From Microbacterium helvum (GTDB taxonomy: Bacteria; Actinomycetota; Actinomycetes; Actinomycetales; Microbacteriaceae), in contig NZ_JACXZS010000002.1 in assembly GCF_014779795.1 (NCBI RefSeq), forward strand, positions 310,001 to 374,000: a stretch of DNA of 64,000 nt. Reading direction: 5' to 3'. The notes under the pieces are model-generated. The model worked only from the letters and a program-made list of their open reading frames with translations, was not told where the DNA came from and did no database searches. Shown here piece by piece: positions 56,040-64,000 of the stretch. Each line of letters opens with the position of its first letter. Position 1 is the stretch's first letter. The position numbers and the translations under genes are program-made.

Positions 56040-58117
56040 GCATCGATGCGTTCGCGCACCAGTCGGTCGCTCGAATCGATGATGAACTCCTTGCGCGGCG
56101 CGACGTCATTGCCCATGAGCAGTTCGAAGACCGTGGCTGCGGCCTCGGCGTCCTGCATGCGCACTCGGCGCAGCGTGCGGCCGGCGCGGTCCATCGTGGT
56201 CGTCGCGAGCTGGTCGGCGTCCATCTCGCCGAGACCCTTGTACCGCTGCACCGGCTCCTGCCAGCGCTTGCCGGCCTTCGTCAGCTTCGTGAGCAGCGTG
56301 TGCAGCTCCTGCTCGGAGTACGTGTAGATCGTGTCATTGGGCTTGGAGCCCGGGTTCATGACCACCACGCGGTGCAGCGGCGGGACGGCGGCATACACGC
56401 GGCCCTCGTCGATGAGCGGCCGCATGTAGCGGAAGAACAGCGTCAGCAGCAGCGTGCGGATGTGGGCGCCGTCGACATCGGCGTCGCTCATCAGGATGAT
56501 CTTGCCGTAGCGGGCCGCGTCGAGATCGAACGAGCGTCCCGAGCCGGCGCCGATCACCTGGATGATCGCCGCGCACTCGGCGTTGGACAGCATGTCGCTG
56601 ATCGACGCCTTCTGGACGTTGAGGATCTTGCCGCGGATCGGCAGCAGCGCCTGGAACTCGCTGTTGCGGGCGAGTTTGGCGGTGCCGAGAGCGGAGTCGC
56701 CCTCGACGATGAACAGCTCGGACTCGGCGACGTCGTTCGATCGGCAGTCAGCGAGCTTCGCGGGCAGCGACGAGGACTCGAGCGCGTTCTTGCGGCGCTG
56801 GGTCTCTTTGTGCGTGCGCGCAGAGATGCGGGCCTTCATCTCGGAGACGACCTTGTCGAGCAGCAGCGAGGTCTGCGCCTTGTCGTCGCGCTTGGTCGAG
56901 GTGAAGCGCGCCGTCAGCTCGCGCGTGACGACGTTCGACACGATCTGGCGGACCGCCGGCGTGCCGAGGACCTCTTTCGTCTGCCCCTCGAACTGCGGCT
57001 CAGGCAGCCGCACCGTCAGTACGGCGGTGAGGCCGGCGAGGATGTCGTCCTTCTCGAGCTTGTCGTTGCCGACCTTGAGGCGGCGGGCGTTCTGCGTCAC
57101 CTGGTCGCGCAGCACCTTCATGAGCCCCTGCTCGAAGCCCTGCTGGTGCGTACCGCCCTTGGGGGTGGCGATGATGTTGACGAACGACCGCGACACCGTC
57201 TCGTAGCCGGTGCCCCAGCGCACCGCGATGTCGACGTGACACTCGCGCTCCACCTCGGTCGGCACCATGGCGCCGGAGGGCTGCAGCACCGGGACGGTCT
57301 CGGTGAACGTGCCCGCGCCCGTGAGGCGCCACGTGTCGGTCACACCGGAATCGGGCGCGAGGAAGTCCGCGAACTCCGAGATGCCGCCGTCGAAGCGGTA
57401 GCTCGTCTCGACCGGCTCCTCGGTCTCGCGGCCGGGACGCTCGTCGCGGATGACGATCTCCAGGCCCGGCACGAGGAACGCGGTCTGGCGCGCGCGCTGC
57501 TCGAGCTCCTGCAGGTTGAACGCGGCGTCCTTCGTGAAGATCTGCGGATCGGCCCAGTAGCGGATGCGGGTTCCGGTAGCGCCCTTGGGCGCGCGACCGG
57601 CGACGCGAAGCTCGCTGCGCTCCTGGAACGGCGTGAACGCGGACGCGGGGCTGCCGTTGGAGAAGACCCCGGGCTCGCCCCGGTGGAACGACATCGCCCA
57701 CGTCTTGCCACCGCGGTCGACCTCTACGTCGAGGCGCTCGGACAGCGCGTTCACGACAGAGGCTCCGACACCGTGCAGACCGCCCGAGGCCGCATACGAG
57801 CCGCCGCCGAACTTGCCGCCGGCGTGCAGCTTGGTGAAGACCACCTCGACGCCCGAGAGGCCGGTGCGTGGCTCGATGTCGACGGGGATGCCGCGCGCGC
57901 GGTCCTGCACCTCGACGCTGCCGTCCTTGTGGAGGATGACGTCGATGCGCGTGCCGAAGCCGCCGAGCGCCTCGTCCACCGCGTTGTCGATGATCTCCCA
58001 CAGGCAGTGCATGAGGCCGCGAGAGTCCGTCGAGCCGATGTACATGCCCGGGCGCTTACGGACCGCCTCGAGCCCTTCGAGCACCTGGAGATGATGGGCG
58101 GAGTACTCGGCGGTCAC
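56036..58117 (-). CDS. parE: DNA topoisomerase IV subunit B
   Basis: 693 residues from the GTG (VTAEYSAHHLQVLEGLEAVRKRPGMYIG). GHKL ATPase: IIDNAVDEALGG, HAGGKFGGGSYAASGGLHGVGASVVNALS; transducer; and the TOPRIM domain with EGDSALGTAKLARN, GKILNVQKAS and LMSDADVDGAHIRTLLLT. The C-terminal tail is short, with no insertion, as in ParE. TACGAT (58126-58131) lies 8 bases before the start, a near-leaderless layout. Partner of the convergent parC; the two are split by a repeat element. Confidence 0.95.
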   Translation of the reverse strand: MTAEYSAHHLQVLEGLEAVRKRPGMYIGSTDSRGLMHCLWEIIDNAVDEALGGFGTRIDVILHKDGSVEVQDRARGIPVDIEPRTGLSGVEVVFTKLHAGGKFGGGSYAASGGLHGVGASVVNALSERLDVEVDRGGKTWAMSFHRGEPGVFSNGSPASAFTPFQERSELRVAGRAPKGATGTRIRYWADPQIFTKDAAFNLQELEQRARQTAFLVPGLEIVIRDERPGRETEEPVETSYRFDGGISEFADFLAPDSGVTDTWRLTGAGTFTETVPVLQPSGAMVPTEVERECHVDIAVRWGTGYETVSRSFVNIIATPKGGTHQQGFEQGLMKVLRDQVTQNARRLKVGNDKLEKDDILAGLTAVLTVRLPEPQFEGQTKEVLGTPAVRQIVSNVVTRELTARFTSTKRDDKAQTSLLLDKVVSEMKARISARTHKETQRRKNALESSSLPAKLADCRSNDVAESELFIVEGDSALGTAKLARNSEFQALLPIRGKILNVQKASISDMLSNAECAAIIQVIGAGSGRSFDLDAARYGKIILMSDADVDGAHIRTLLLTLFFRYMRPLIDEGRVYAAVPPLHRVVVMNPGSKPNDTIYTYSEQELHTLLTKLTKAGKRWQEPVQRYKGLGEMDADQLATTTMDRAGRTLRRVRMQDAEAAATVFELLMGNDVAPRKEFIIDSSDRLVRERIDA

Positions 58118-58287
58118 AATGTTCCATCGTAATCGGGGTGCCCGACACCCTCGCGCAGACACGCGTCGCCCGGGCGGGCACGTACGCGCTGAGCGAAATG
58201 TCGGCGGTATGCGGCATTCTCGGATGCTCGGCGTGGTTGTATTTCATGACCGGCAACGACGTTCTACGTATACGAGGAGGCACCGAG

Positions 58288-58500
58288 ATGACCACGACAC
58301 CCACTGAGACCGCCGCCGTCCTCGAGTACCGCCTCACGGCCATGGACCGCTGCGACTCCTGCGGCGCCCAGGCCTACATCGCGGCCGAGGTCAACGGCAC
58401 CGAGATGCTCTTCTGCGCCCACCACGGCCGCAAGTACGAAGAGAAGCTCCGCGCCATCGCCACGTCGTGGCACGACGAGACGGCACGCCTCTCGGAGTGA
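58288..58500 (+). CDS. DUF7455 small zinc-ribbon-like protein
   Basis: 70 residues from ATG, behind CGAGGAGG. The sequence has a CxxC (DRCDSCGAQAYIAAEV) and a CAHHGRKYEEKL motif, together a C-C-C-H set likely to bind zinc. The N-terminal 15 residues are flexible. Small proteins of this family (DUF7455) are conserved and highly expressed across actinobacteria near sigA; the role is unknown. The 170 bases upstream hold only its promoter region and that of parE. Confidence 0.92.
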   Translation: MTTTPTETAAVLEYRLTAMDRCDSCGAQAYIAAEVNGTEMLFCAHHGRKYEEKLRAIATSWHDETARLSE

Positions 58501-58515
58501 TCCGCGCGCTGCGCG

Positions 58516-59556
58516 TCACCCTTCGTAGATGCGCGGCACCTGCGGGGACACGCGCACCGCGATCTCCTCGCCGATCGTGCCGATGAGCTCGGCGAGGTCG
58601 GTGCTGGACCCCTCTCCGCGTGCACCCGCGCCGAAGATCGTCACCGTGTCGCAGGCTGCGGCACCTGGCCACGTCTCGACGACCGAATGCGTGTCGCCGA
58701 TGGCTGTGAGCCGCCGAGCGCCGGCGGGCGAGCCGACCCGCGCGCCCTCGAGTGCGGACGGCAGCCCATGGAGCGCGCCGACCGCGACCTGCACCCCGTC
58801 CTCCGCGACACCGGTCACCGCTGCGTCCCACCGGGCGATGGGGCGCAGCCCCGACGCCTCGGCAGACGGGCCCCCTGCGGAGCGGATGCCGTAGCAGAAG
58901 GCCCCCACGCGCACCATGTCGTAGCGGAACTCGGGCCGCACGAATGAGGCTGCGCTGGCCGCCAGATGGCGGACAGACGGATGGATGCCGGCGGCCCCGG
59001 CCTCGCCGAGCGCCCGCTCGAACACGGCACGGGCGTCGTCGTCCTCGGCGTTCGAGGCCTCGGCGATGTGGCTCCAAACGCCCACGACGTCGATGATCCC
59101 GTCCGTCTGCAGCTGCGCGGCGCGCCGCACGAACGCGGGCCAGGCCTCGGGCCGCACGCCGTTGCGGTGCAGTCCCGTATCGATCTTGAGGTGGACGCGG
59201 ACGGTCGCGTGTGCCGCGCGTGCGGCATCCACCAGCTCTTCCAGAAGCCCGGCATCGCCGATGCCCAGGTCGAGATCCGCGGCGATCGCGGCGTCGAGGT
59301 CGTCGCGCGACGCGGCGATCCACGCGAAGATGCGGGGGCCGTCGCCGAGGACGGCGCGCACGGCGGCGCCCGTGCGGACGTCGAACGCGCCGAACCATCG
59401 CACCCCGGCAGCGGCGGCGGTGCGGACCACCGGCTCGAGGCCGTGCCCGTACGCGTCGTCCTTCACGACGAGCATCAGCTCCGCCGGCGCGACGGTCGAC
59501 CGCACCCGGTCGAGGTTCGCCGTGAGGGCCGCCAGATCCACGTGCAGCGCGGTCAC
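58516..59556 (-). CDS. alr: Alanine racemase-like protein keeping the PLP-lysine half of the active site
   Basis: 346 residues, about 20-30 shorter than usual. The TIM barrel is intact: PLP lysine K32 in VVKDDAYGHG (Y36 equals Tyr43 of the Geobacillus enzyme), K124/R131 in HLKIDTGLHRNG, H163, S201, R216 in DMVRVG, and the C-terminal tyrosine Y344 in VPRIY. The beta-domain is degenerate: where VSYG with the catalytic Tyr265 is expected there is VAVG (V259), there is no GYADG, and the VGRxxMD loop has become AIGDTHS. These are residues donated across the dimer. GTG start after GGAGG, overlapping the partner gene by 4 bases. See the adjoining gene and the finding. Confidence 0.88.
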   Translation of the reverse strand: MTALHVDLAALTANLDRVRSTVAPAELMLVVKDDAYGHGLEPVVRTAAAAGVRWFGAFDVRTGAAVRAVLGDGPRIFAWIAASRDDLDAAIAADLDLGIGDAGLLEELVDAARAAHATVRVHLKIDTGLHRNGVRPEAWPAFVRRAAQLQTDGIIDVVGVWSHIAEASNAEDDDARAVFERALGEAGAAGIHPSVRHLAASAASFVRPEFRYDMVRVGAFCYGIRSAGGPSAEASGLRPIARWDAAVTGVAEDGVQVAVGALHGLPSALEGARVGSPAGARRLTAIGDTHSVVETWPGAAACDTVTIFGAGARGEGSSTDLAELIGTIGEEIAVRVSPQVPRIYEG

Positions 59557-60230
59557 GGAGCCTCCTCCCTGATCGCTCTCAGGCCGATCGTCGCCACGAG
59601 TTCGGACGCCCGCAGCCCGGTCGCGGCGACCCAGTCCGCCAGCGACGGCTCCCCGGCTGCGGGATCGCCCAGGAACAGCACCTCGTCGCCGCGCCGGACG
59701 GCGGCATCCGCGATCTCCACGACGCACACATCCATGGCGACGCGGCCGACGATGGGGTGGCGCTCCCCCGCTGTCGCGACCTCGACGACACCGCCGAGCC
59801 CTCGCACGATGCCCTGCGCGTAGCCGCCCGTGACGAGCGCGACGCGCGTGTCGGCCGACGCCCGGAAGGCATAGCCGTACGAGACGCCCTCGCCCACGCG
59901 CAGGTCCTTGACCGACAGCACGGTGCCGGTGAGGCGGAGCGCCGGAGTGGTGCCGGGGTGCACGAGGCCGAAGAGCTCCGACGGCGCCAGCGAGCCGCTG
60001 TCGGCTGCGCCCGGGGCGAGCCCCTCGCCGGCGAGCACGCTCTGGACGAGCTGCGCACCGTGGCCCCAGGCATCCGCCTCGAGGACCGACGGAGAGAACG
60101 AATGGATGCCGCGCGCCTGAGCCGCTCGTGCGTTCGCGGCCAGCGCAGACCGCGAGATGCGTGCGACAGGAGCGCTGCGAGGCCGGGATCCTGGCGTCGA
60201 CATGTCGTGCCCAGGGATCGACGAACTCAC
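59553..60230 (-). CDS. Alanine racemase C-terminal domain protein keeping the trans half of the active site
   Basis: 225 residues. Residues 24-58 echo the racemase N-terminus (ARISRSALAANARAAQARG, VLEADAWGHG), but E51 replaces the PLP lysine and about 150 residues of the barrel are missing. From about residue 95 a complete alanine racemase C-terminal domain follows: Y118 in VSYGYAFRA (catalytic Tyr265'), Y137 in GGYAQG, R163, M166 and D167 in VGRVAMD. The closing PRxY motif is missing. The GTG at 60230 is chosen because TAGTCT lies 6 bases upstream, the leaderless layout seen elsewhere; an ATG at 60203 is the alternative. A decayed paralogue is the main rival view. Confidence 0.85.
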   Translation of the reverse strand: MSSSIPGHDMSTPGSRPRSAPVARISRSALAANARAAQARGIHSFSPSVLEADAWGHGAQLVQSVLAGEGLAPGAADSGSLAPSELFGLVHPGTTPALRLTGTVLSVKDLRVGEGVSYGYAFRASADTRVALVTGGYAQGIVRGLGGVVEVATAGERHPIVGRVAMDVCVVEIADAAVRRGDEVLFLGDPAAGEPSLADWVAATGLRASELVATIGLRAIREEAP

Positions 60231-60235
60231 GCCTC

Positions 60236-60242
60236 TAGACTA
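60236..60242. promoter_or_regulatory. Overlapping divergent -10 elements between the racemase pair and the ATP-grasp gene
   Basis: The sequence TAGACTA read on the plus strand gives TAGACT (60236-60241) for the ATP-grasp gene; read on the minus strand it gives TAGTCT (60237-60242) for the racemase pair. The two -10 boxes share five bases, so only one polymerase can bind at a time. Confidence 0.5.
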
Positions 60243-60273
60243 TCGGGGTCCCCGAACCGAACCCGGAGCACGC

Positions 60274-61296
60274 ATGTCTTCTCAGGGCCTCGCCCTCTCG
60301 AACCGCCTTCGCTACCTCGCCTGGCGGATCCGCCGAATCGACGTCGGATCCGTGCTGGAACGCGCGAAAGAGACCGCTCACGAGCACGGCAAGTGGACGC
60401 CGGCGGTGGTGGTCGACATGCTCTGGTCGGCCGGATTCAAGCAGGTCGGCTTCCAGGACTACGTCGACTACGACTTCGCCATCCTGAACCGTGCCGAGCG
60501 GGCCACCTACATGACGCACCCGGTGTCGAACGAGCTGTCGCAGAAGTACGACCACCCCGACTACCGCGGCCTGTTCCAGGACAAGGTCGAGTTCGACCGC
60601 GCGTTCAGCGAGTTCCTCCGCCGTGACTGGATGGTGGTGGAGGACGGGAACGCCGACGCGGTGCGCGCGTTCGCCGAGAAGCACGGCACGATCGTCACCA
60701 AGGAGCCTGTCGGTCAGGCGGGCACGGGCGTGCACAGGTACCACGCTGCGGAGATCTCCGACTGGGATGCATTCCACCGCGGTCTGCTGGAGCGCGGCGA
60801 GCTGCTCATCGAAGAGGTCATCCGCCAGCACGCCGACCTCGCCGCCGTGTGCCCGGGCACGGTCAACACGACCCGCGTCACCGCGTTCTTCGACGGCGAA
60901 CGGACGCACATCCTCGCGATGGCGCAGAAGTTCGGGCGCGGCGCGGTCAGCGACCAGATGACGTTCGGCGGCTTCTACACGATGCTCGACGAGAACGGCC
61001 ACGCGGTCGGCCCCGGCTACGACTCGCACTCCCACGTGCACGTCACGCACCCCGACAGCGGGTTCGTGATCGCCGACTTCCAACTGCCGATGGTCGACGA
61101 GGTCAAGGCGTTCGTCGACCGGGTGGCGCGCGTCGTCCCGCAGGTCCAGTACGTGGGGTGGGACATCGTGGTCAGCCCCGACGGGCCCGTGCTGGTCGAG
61201 GGCAACTGGGGCGCCGGCGTGTACGAGAACAAGCCGAGCGTCACCGGCATCCGCACCGGTCACAAGCCGCGCTACCGCGCCGCCATCGGCTTCTGA
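60274..61296 (+). CDS. Sugar-transfer-associated ATP-grasp protein
   Basis: 340 residues from ATG (MSSQGLALSNRLRYLAWRIRR), with CGGAG 7 bases before. The protein has the ATP-grasp layout of the family linked to sugar-transfer genes: RDWMVVEDGNADAVRAFAEKHGTIVTKEPVGQAGTGVHRY (ATP lysine and glycine loop), LIEEVIRQHADLA (acidic hinge), VNTTRVTAFFDGE and VGWDIVVSPDGPVLVEGNWG (metal-binding Glu and Asn). Such enzymes join a carboxylate to an amine or other acceptor. The substrate is unknown; the neighbouring racemase-like genes hint at cell-wall amino acids. Confidence 0.85.
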   Translation: MSSQGLALSNRLRYLAWRIRRIDVGSVLERAKETAHEHGKWTPAVVVDMLWSAGFKQVGFQDYVDYDFAILNRAERATYMTHPVSNELSQKYDHPDYRGLFQDKVEFDRAFSEFLRRDWMVVEDGNADAVRAFAEKHGTIVTKEPVGQAGTGVHRYHAAEISDWDAFHRGLLERGELLIEEVIRQHADLAAVCPGTVNTTRVTAFFDGERTHILAMAQKFGRGAVSDQMTFGGFYTMLDENGHAVGPGYDSHSHVHVTHPDSGFVIADFQLPMVDEVKAFVDRVARVVPQVQYVGWDIVVSPDGPVLVEGNWGAGVYENKPSVTGIRTGHKPRYRAAIGF

Positions 61297-61315
61297 CCGG
61301 CGAGCGGCACCGCTG

Positions 61316-61360
61316 ATACGCGAAAGGCGCGGCCCCTGAGGGGCCGCGCCTTTCGCGTAT
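61316..61360. terminator. Bidirectional terminator between the ATP-grasp and CofE-like genes
   Basis: 21-bp perfect inverted repeat with a 3-base loop (TGA); arms begin ATACGCGAAAGGCGCGG. It lies between convergent stop codons and is the strongest hairpin in the window. Confidence 0.9.
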
Positions 61361-61366
61361 CGCCGG

Positions 61367-62058
61367 TCAGACCGATCGGACGACGCCGAGCGGCGTCGAC
61401 TGGTGGCCCTGACCGAGCGGGTTGTCTTTGAGGATCGAGACGAGCTGCTTCTCGCCGGCCTTGTCGAGCGTGGAGCCGAGGATGTTGCCGCCGAGGTCGT
61501 TGATGTCGACCACCGCCACCTCGGGCACGCCGCCGAGCAGCGACTTCAGATGCACGGCGACCTCGCGCGGGCGCTCGGGACCCAGCACGACCGCCTTGTT
61601 GTACGGCGGGATGGTGCCTGACGTCGGACCGTCGATCGCCCGCGCCTTGTCGCCGGCGATGCGGTAGAAGTCGCCCTTGCGCCCGAACAGCTTCGTGACC
61701 GCCGAGACCGCCGCGGCGAAGAGGATCCGGATCGTGCCGCACTCGCGCAGAGCCATCTCCATCGTCTCGGGCATGCCGAGGCCGATGCCGTGCGGCGTGC
61801 GCGTCACGTACTTCGAGAGGAAGAACGCGAGCTTGCGCGGCTTGATGTCCTCGACGAGGTATGAGCGGCCCTGCGTGATCGCGACGATCTTCTCCGTCAC
61901 GAACAGCAGGTCGCCTTCGCGCACCACGTCGGACGCGTACTCGCGGACGAAATCGTCGAGGTCGTCGCCGGGCATCACGACCCGCGTGCGGATCGGGATG
62001 CGCGCGAACGACGAACCTTCGACCTGGACGGTGAGCGCCTTGCCGGCGTTCGCCTCAC

Positions 62059-62062
<4 letters not shown>
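61367..62062 (-). CDS. CofE-like protein (F420-0:L-glutamate ligase family)
   Basis: 231 residues. [73 protein letters not shown] and [17 protein letters not shown] match the F420 gamma-glutamyl ligase (CofE) fold family. This stand-alone subgroup differs from FbiB, which carries an FMN domain, and its activity is not proven; no other F420 gene is in the window. GTG start overlapping the sigA stop by 4 bases, so it is translated from the sigA transcript. Confidence 0.8.
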
Positions 62063-63399
<1,337 letters not shown>

Positions 63400-63466
63400 G
63401 TTTCGCCTTTCACCGGTCGACGCGCTCTGCGCGTCCCCGGTCGGTTTCGGACACTAGTAAGACCCT

Positions 63467-63472
63467 TGTCAA
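63467..63472 (-). promoter_or_regulatory. Candidate -35 (TTGACA) of the sigA promoter
   Basis: Consensus TTGACA on the minus strand, 67 bases upstream of sigA. No well-spaced -10 hexamer follows it, so assignment is weak. The remainder of the 63400-63666 gap shows a short repeat pair (CCTGTG/CACAGG near 63597-63616) but nothing else I can name. Confidence 0.3.
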
Positions 63473-63666
63473 GTCCCGGTCTTCGCAGATTGCTCGTGCG
63501 ATGACGGTTGACAACGGGTCAGAGCGTCTAGTATCTCATACTTGCCGTGCACCGCCAGCACCGCACGATCGCGTTGCCCCGTCGTGTCGGCGAGGCCTGT
63601 GCACCTCGACACAGGTGACAACGCGCAGGCCGGAGTGAGAATTCCGGGCGCGCGGCGCGCGAACGC

Positions 63667-64000
63667 TCAGGAGCGCTTGTCGTCGTCGCCCGGCCTGGTC
63701 GCCAGGAATCGCTCCAGTTCGGCCGCGAGCTCTTCGGCGCTCGGCAGATCGCCGGTGTGGATCATCGGCGTCGCGAGCGTGGATCCGGCCATGTAGGCGT
63801 CGTAGCGCTCTTCCAGGCCCTGCACCATGCGGGCGAGCTCGTCGCTGCCGTCGATCTGCTCGGTGACCTTCTCGAGGTACTCGCGGTTCTCATCGCGCAG
63901 CTCGTCGCCGGCGAACACGAGACCGGTGGCCACGGTGAGGCTGTCGAGCGCCGCGAGCGCCGCCGCCGGATACTCGGAGTCTCCGAGGTAGTGCGGGACC
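63667..64000 (-). CDS. PAC2 family protein, C-terminal part (runs off the window)
   Basis: The frame is open to the window edge, so the 5' end is missing and the internal GTG at 63933 is not the start. The visible 110 residues read VPHYLGDSEYPAAALAALDSL, then TVATGLVFAGDELRDENREYLEKV and IDGSDELARMVQGLEERYDAY, ending in a charged tail. This is the pattern of the C-terminal half of the proteasome assembly chaperone (PAC2) family, which in actinobacteria is a standard neighbour of sigA. The bacterial function is unknown. Confidence 0.85.
   Translation of the reverse strand, partial: VPHYLGDSEYPAAALAALDSLTVATGLVFAGDELRDENREYLEKVTEQIDGSDELARMVQGLEERYDAYMAGSTLATPMIHTGDLPSAEELAAELERFLATRPGDDDKRS

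Noticed and set aside
59553-60230. Calling the shorter racemase gene a pseudogene
   Set aside because: No frameshift or stop is present, the C-terminal domain is intact, the gene has a good promoter and a 4-bp overlap with its partner, and the retained residues are those needed in trans. Decay is kept as the alternative view.
63597-63616. Terminator after the PAC2 gene
   Set aside because: The CCTGTG/CACAGG pair has only 6-bp arms, an 8-base loop and no T-run.

Overview
The window is a stretch of high-GC actinobacterial chromosome, most likely from the Microbacteriaceae (Microbacterium or a close relative). That placement is an inference. It rests on the GC-rich sequence, GTG starts, TANNNT promoters, the blocks yebC-ruvCAB-yajC-secDF-rel and alaS-ruvX-mltG, sepH next to parC/parE, dut-DUF3710-DUF3159, DUF3000-RNase D, and PAC2-sigA. 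Almost every base belongs to a core housekeeping gene. I see no insertion sequence, prophage, CRISPR array or integron, and no gap longer than about 270 bases without a gene.

Layout. 1-7.4 kb (minus strand): partial mltG, ruvX, alaS, a small membrane protein, rpsD, a lipoprotein and rarA. 7.5-10.2 kb (plus): a small membrane protein, a DUF349 protein and an AbiEi-like protein. 10.2-19.6 kb (minus): rel, secF, secD, yajC, ruvB, ruvA, ruvC, yebC and a protein of unknown function. 19.6-23.4 kb: a vitamin B6 node, with pdxST on the minus strand and pdxR-pdxY diverging from it. 23.5-28.8 kb: HIT hydrolase, thrS, an AlkD-like protein, a KTSC protein, four tRNAs, a flavin-reductase-fold protein and a PemK/MazF-like protein. 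28.9-34.3 kb: amt with a GlnR-type box, zapE, a sulfurtransferase, sufE and an alpha/beta hydrolase. 34.3-39.5 kb (plus): DUF3000, RNase D, thiolase and the fused beta-oxidation enzyme. 39.6-50.2 kb: pepN, a TetR regulator with a membrane protein, dxs, acnA, DUF3159, DUF3710 and dut. 50.2-58.5 kb: DUF3093, DUF4193, sepH, a phosphodiesterase, parC, parE and DUF7455. 58.5-64 kb: a pair of alanine-racemase-like genes, a divergent ATP-grasp gene, a CofE-like gene, sigA and a partial PAC2 gene.

How the genes work together. Several functional sets are complete here: Holliday junction processing (ruvABC, ruvX, rarA), protein export (yajC-secD-secF), PLP synthesis, salvage and control (pdxS, pdxT, pdxR, pdxY), chromosome decatenation (parC/parE) and the stringent response (rel). 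PLP is also the expected cofactor of the racemase pair.

The most interesting observation is that racemase pair (58516-60230). The two genes overlap by 4 bp. One protein keeps the PLP lysine and the rest of the cis half of an alanine racemase active site but has lost the residues that each subunit donates across the dimer interface. The other has lost most of the barrel and the lysine but keeps exactly those donated residues. They look like the two halves of an obligate heterodimer. Other leads are candidate operators read directly from the DNA (SOS box at ruvA, GlnR boxes at amt, palindromes at the TetR gene and at acnA), a recurring leaderless promoter layout, and an over-represented GGATGC/GCATCC hexamer.
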